Shown: positions 60,301 through 64,000 of the stretch, piece by piece
Position numbering within the stretch: the first letter of the stretch is position 1
Layout of the letters: the number at the start of each line of letters is the position of its first letter
From: Enoplosus armatus
Lineage: Eukaryota > Chordata > Actinopteri > Centrarchiformes > Enoplosidae
Direction of reading: 5' to 3'
DNA length: 64,000 bases
Assembly: GCF_043641665.1 (NCBI RefSeq)
Contig: NC_092196.1
Location: 12,227,192 to 12,291,191, forward strand
The notes under the pieces: model-generated
Told to the model about the DNA's origin: nothing
What the model saw: only the letters and a program-made list of their open reading frames with translations
Databases searched by the model: none
Position numbers and translations under genes: made by a program

Positions 60301-63300
60301 AAAAAAAGAAACACTCAAAAAGTGAGTGCAAGTTTCTCTTCCAAAATAGCTAAATGGGATTTACGTTATATGGCACAAATATTTGTAAACTTTGAATGGC
60401 ACTGCTTCAAACAGGTTTCAGTAGCTCCAGTCGTTTGGTGACTTGCACTGAATGATCTCAAGTTCTTATATGCATACATAAATATATTAATAAACAAAGT
60501 AGATGAAATTGTAGAGAATTATGACACAACAACCTTATGTTTTTTTTTTATTTGGGTGCTGGGTCATCAAAAATATTGAGGGAACAGAAGTGCTGGGTTC
60601 TTTGTTTTTATTTATCTTATTGTAAAGCTTTGTCCAAATGAGGTGGTCCCAAGAAGTTCTCAGACAGGCTAAACTGAGAGGATTTCACCCTTACAGTACA
60701 GTGCTTGCTTCCCTTTGCCCATTATCCCATCTAACCGCACTATATTCAGATGGGGCAGCAGAGGACAACAATGGTCCATTGTGTCATAAAAATATATTTT
60801 GGAGAGGCCTAATATAAATTTATTTTTCAGGGAGGTTTTAGTTATACTGCTGTTTCTCTAAGGCTGATTCTCTTTTGAATGAAACCCCTGATAGCCTATA
60901 GTTCCCCCGAAATAGGCCACAGATAATCTATTAATACACAGAACAAGCAAACCTGACCTGCGATGGCCTGGAATAAATGCTTCACATGCCACAACCTAGC
61001 AACCTCAAGCACCTATACCTAAATTCAACCTCCTATGTCTACAAATGTGGCACAACACGTGTGCATGTAGAGTGAAACATGGCAACCTGTGAAAATGTTA
61101 GTGTGCAAATATATGGTCTAATGGACTGCAATGAGTCATGCTATATGTCTATTCTATGGGTCAGTGAAGGGTTGTATTCAGGTCATGCGTTTCTATCTGG
61201 GTATCCCTCTTCCTTGTCTGCACACATGGCTGCTTTGTCTTTAAATTAGATCAATGATGAAGTGGACGTGTATATAGGCACAGGCATGAGACAAACACAC
61301 AGCAATACTGCGGCTCTGCAAATAAAAACCTACCCTGGTCTTTTTCTCCCCCTTCATTGACCCATATATTCCTGTGACATCAGGCCAGTTGTAAGCTTCA
61401 TACGCCTGGCAACTTAAATGATTTCACAATAGGCTCACTTAGTGTAGACACCCATGACGAACAGCATCACAGCATCACAGATTACATACTGTGTTTGTGA
61501 TATAGTTCATTAATCTGTTAAGTATCTGACATGTATTGTGGTGTATTAAAAACACAAAAGCACGTGCAGTAGCAGGGTTGGCATATGCCGGTCTCTGCTT
61601 TAGCTGTTGAAATCTTATGGTCTTTTCTTTTGAGCGATTCGATTTTTATCTCTTGATGTTCCGAACCACACTGACCTATATATTTTCACTGCTATATGTT
61701 CTCATCAAAGGATAGACTCAGCCCTTAATCCCCTCTGCTTCCAACACACACATTACCCACACCTGCTAAACACTGCAGGAACAACTTCTCATTAGCCACC
61801 ACAGCAGAGTGTCACCGCTGTGACACAGCCAGTGAAGACCTAATTAAGAGTAGCTTTACTGAGACTTCACCTCACGTTGTGAGGCTTATTGAGCATTTTC
61901 TTTGGTCGTAATGTTGATGATCTAACCAGACGTTAATTTCCAGTATGACTTTGAACGTCACATACTGCTGAAACTTACAGAGTTAGTATATGTGACCCAG
62001 ATCTGATTTTGTAGGGCATTATGCAGCCCCAGTCTTTCACCATTTAGGTCATGGGGAAATCTCTGACGCCTCACATTAATGAGTTCTGAAAAGTGGGCCA
62101 TTTTGTGACCCAACAATCTCATCCCACACAAACAATTGAACATATTCGACTGGAATAACATCCACATTGTTAATGTAATTGGACAGATATAAGATCATGT
62201 GTCATAGTGTAAAATGAGGTGTGCGGCAATAGTAAAGGTAGTACAACTTCCTGTCCAGGTAAGACAAGTATCACATTAGTGTACATCATTGGAAATGTAT
62301 CATTAAACTTTTTTCATTGTGCCATTTGTTTCATCCTGATACATTCTGAGTTACTTTGACCCATTTACAGCTGGAGAATTGGCCCCCACAAGACAGGAAG
62401 AAGCTTGTTAGCTCACTGTCATGTTGGTCAGCATCACTGATATCTCTTTGGCTGATTTACAGTGTGTTGTCTCTTTGATCATTTTGAAGGAAAAGCAAAA
62501 CAACCAGAAAACTATTTCACGAATGAAAAAACAACAAAGCCTTATCACCTTATTGCTTAGATAGAGCTAGATATGTTCTAAACATGACCTTTACCCAGTC
62601 TAGTGTACAGCTCCTGCACACAGTCTGCAGATTATTACAGCTGTTTAAGAAGCAATGATTCTGCCATAGAGCTTCATCAGTGAACTAGCTTGAGTTCTTG
62701 AAATAGGAAAAACAGCTGGCCTCTAAGGAAATTAAGCAATTAAGGCAAAAAAAGAGTCTTCTTTATGAATTTACATTTAGTCAACACACACCTTCTATTC
62801 ATACTACCTGGCGCGCTTGCAGTTCTCACACCCTTCCCTCATCTCAGCAACAATAGGTGGAGGAAGGCAGAGAAAGATTTTTCCTTGTAAAGGTTTGACT
62901 GAATCAACGTTCACCATTATACTCTGCAGTTTTTATCCTCCCCAATTTCCATTTATATTGAAGTATCATCAAATTAATTATAAATAATTTAGTATTTCTT
63001 TCTTCTACACAGTGTCATGGTAAGCCACTGTGTCTACCTTGCACATAGTATCCTTTATTTCAAGTGAGTGTCTGAATTTGTTCTGTGTTTTTTAAGAAAG
63101 TTTAGATTTCCTCAGAAAGCCTGCATGTCATTAACTGACTGGAGGAATATTCCTCTGAGGAAATTAGTCTAATCCCTCTACACTTCAAACTAATTAATAA
63201 AAACACCTTTTTTTAAAAAGTGAAGATCACTTAACGTAAAAAATTATATCACACAGGATTAAAATCCGCAGTGAACTGTATCATTTTTGGCTCCTAACAG

Positions 63301-64000
63301 AAGTTCCCATGTATGAACTCCAGATGTGAAACTCAAGCATCTTTCTGGAAAAGCAGCTCAGAGTAAACTTCTGACTTTTTGACTAACAGGGGAATTCTGG
63401 ATGACTTTTGGGCCTGGGTGACTTCAGGCCACTTCCACTTCAACCCCTGCATAGCACTCCCCAAGTGGCTTGCATTGTCCCACCAGCCTCTGTGATGACG
63501 TGAAAGGGCCGCTGACAGCTGTCTGCTGATCTGTGGTCTAATCTTAGCATGCATCTCCATATGAAAAATAACCAAACACAGTCAGTCACTGAAGTCTTTA
63601 TTACATAATTTGAGCTTATTAAACATAATAGATACTGAGAATTAAGGACAGATTGCCGGTGAGAAACAAAAGTTTCATTTGACAGGAAATGTTTTCCCAT
63701 CATGTGAGTCCAGAGTCCAGAGGAGTTTCTTGGAAAGAAACTTTCACTAACAGTCTTTATTAGTACCAAAAAGAAAGTAGGCAGTCAGTTGCTGATCATT
63801 ATTCATTCCAAAGTCACATTTAATTTGACAAACAATGCTTCCTAGTCATGCATATTTTGGGTAATTCGGTCATGAAGTCAATTGCTCGAGGAAAATGAAT
63901 CAAGAGTCAGGTCCAATGTCCTGGACAGTTAACATCTATGTGCAATGTGCAACTTTCTGTCTATTTTGTTATCTTTTTATTCAAAAGGTGAAGATCTCCC
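60301..64000. other. Flank beyond med9, no gene seen
   Basis: No recognisable coding exon in 3.7 kb. The frames at 61958-62167 and 63333-63769 (minus) show no known domain. Two minus-strand AATAAA-type signals near 63595 and 63757 (inside similar agtctttatta contexts) might mark the 3' UTR of a gene lying beyond the window, but this cannot be shown. Confidence 0.45.

Noticed and set aside
1..64000. CRISPR arrays, operons, rRNA or tRNA genes
   Set aside because: No regularly spaced repeats with unique spacers, no rRNA-like sequence and no cloverleaf-type tRNA were seen; the DNA is clearly vertebrate nuclear.

Overview
The window reads as nuclear DNA from a ray-finned fish, most likely a percomorph-type teleost. 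The coding parts are split vertebrate genes with GT-AG introns. The intergenic DNA carries fish-style repeats: a Tc1 transposon, LINE debris, a TTAA-flanked MITE, the 'tttattta...' dispersed repeat families and long (CA)n tracts. Species and chromosome cannot be told from the sequence.

Layout. (1) 1-6.2 kb: upstream flank without a recognisable gene, with two large (CA)n arrays and a compact promoter holding two CCAAT boxes and a TATA-like site. (2) 6.2-9.8 kb: sox8, a SoxE transcription factor, + strand, three coding exons, 468 aa, with a long 3' UTR. (3) 9.8-57.5 kb: a gene-poor stretch of about 48 kb. It holds one Tc1-like transposon with a single nonsense mutation in its transposase (23.0-24.6 kb), a decayed L1/Tx1-like LINE fragment (27.4-28.1 kb), a three-copy dispersed repeat family, a piggyBac-type MITE (53.5-54.0 kb), several microsatellites, and blocks of non-repetitive, homeobox- or Sox-motif-bearing sequence that may be sox8 enhancers. 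(4) 57.5-59.0 kb: rasd1 (Dexras1-type Ras GTPase), + strand, two coding exons, 264 aa. (5) 59.4-60.3 kb: med9 (Mediator subunit 9), - strand, two coding exons, 99 aa, convergent with rasd1. (6) 60.3-64 kb: flank with no gene I can recognise.

How the genes relate. The convergent rasd1/med9 pair matches the RASD1-MED9 arrangement on human 17p11.2. SOX8 lies on human 16p13.3, so here it sits beside a different vertebrate neighbour. The three genes do not form a pathway. The gene-poor interval resembles the regulatory landscapes usual for SoxE genes. The most unusual structural point is a ~460-bp direct duplication flanking rasd1: the rasd1/med9 3'-end spacer has a second copy about 2.6 kb upstream, apparently sitting inside an older dispersed repeat. 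I found no CRISPR array, operon, rRNA or tRNA gene, and nothing that amounts to a new molecular system.
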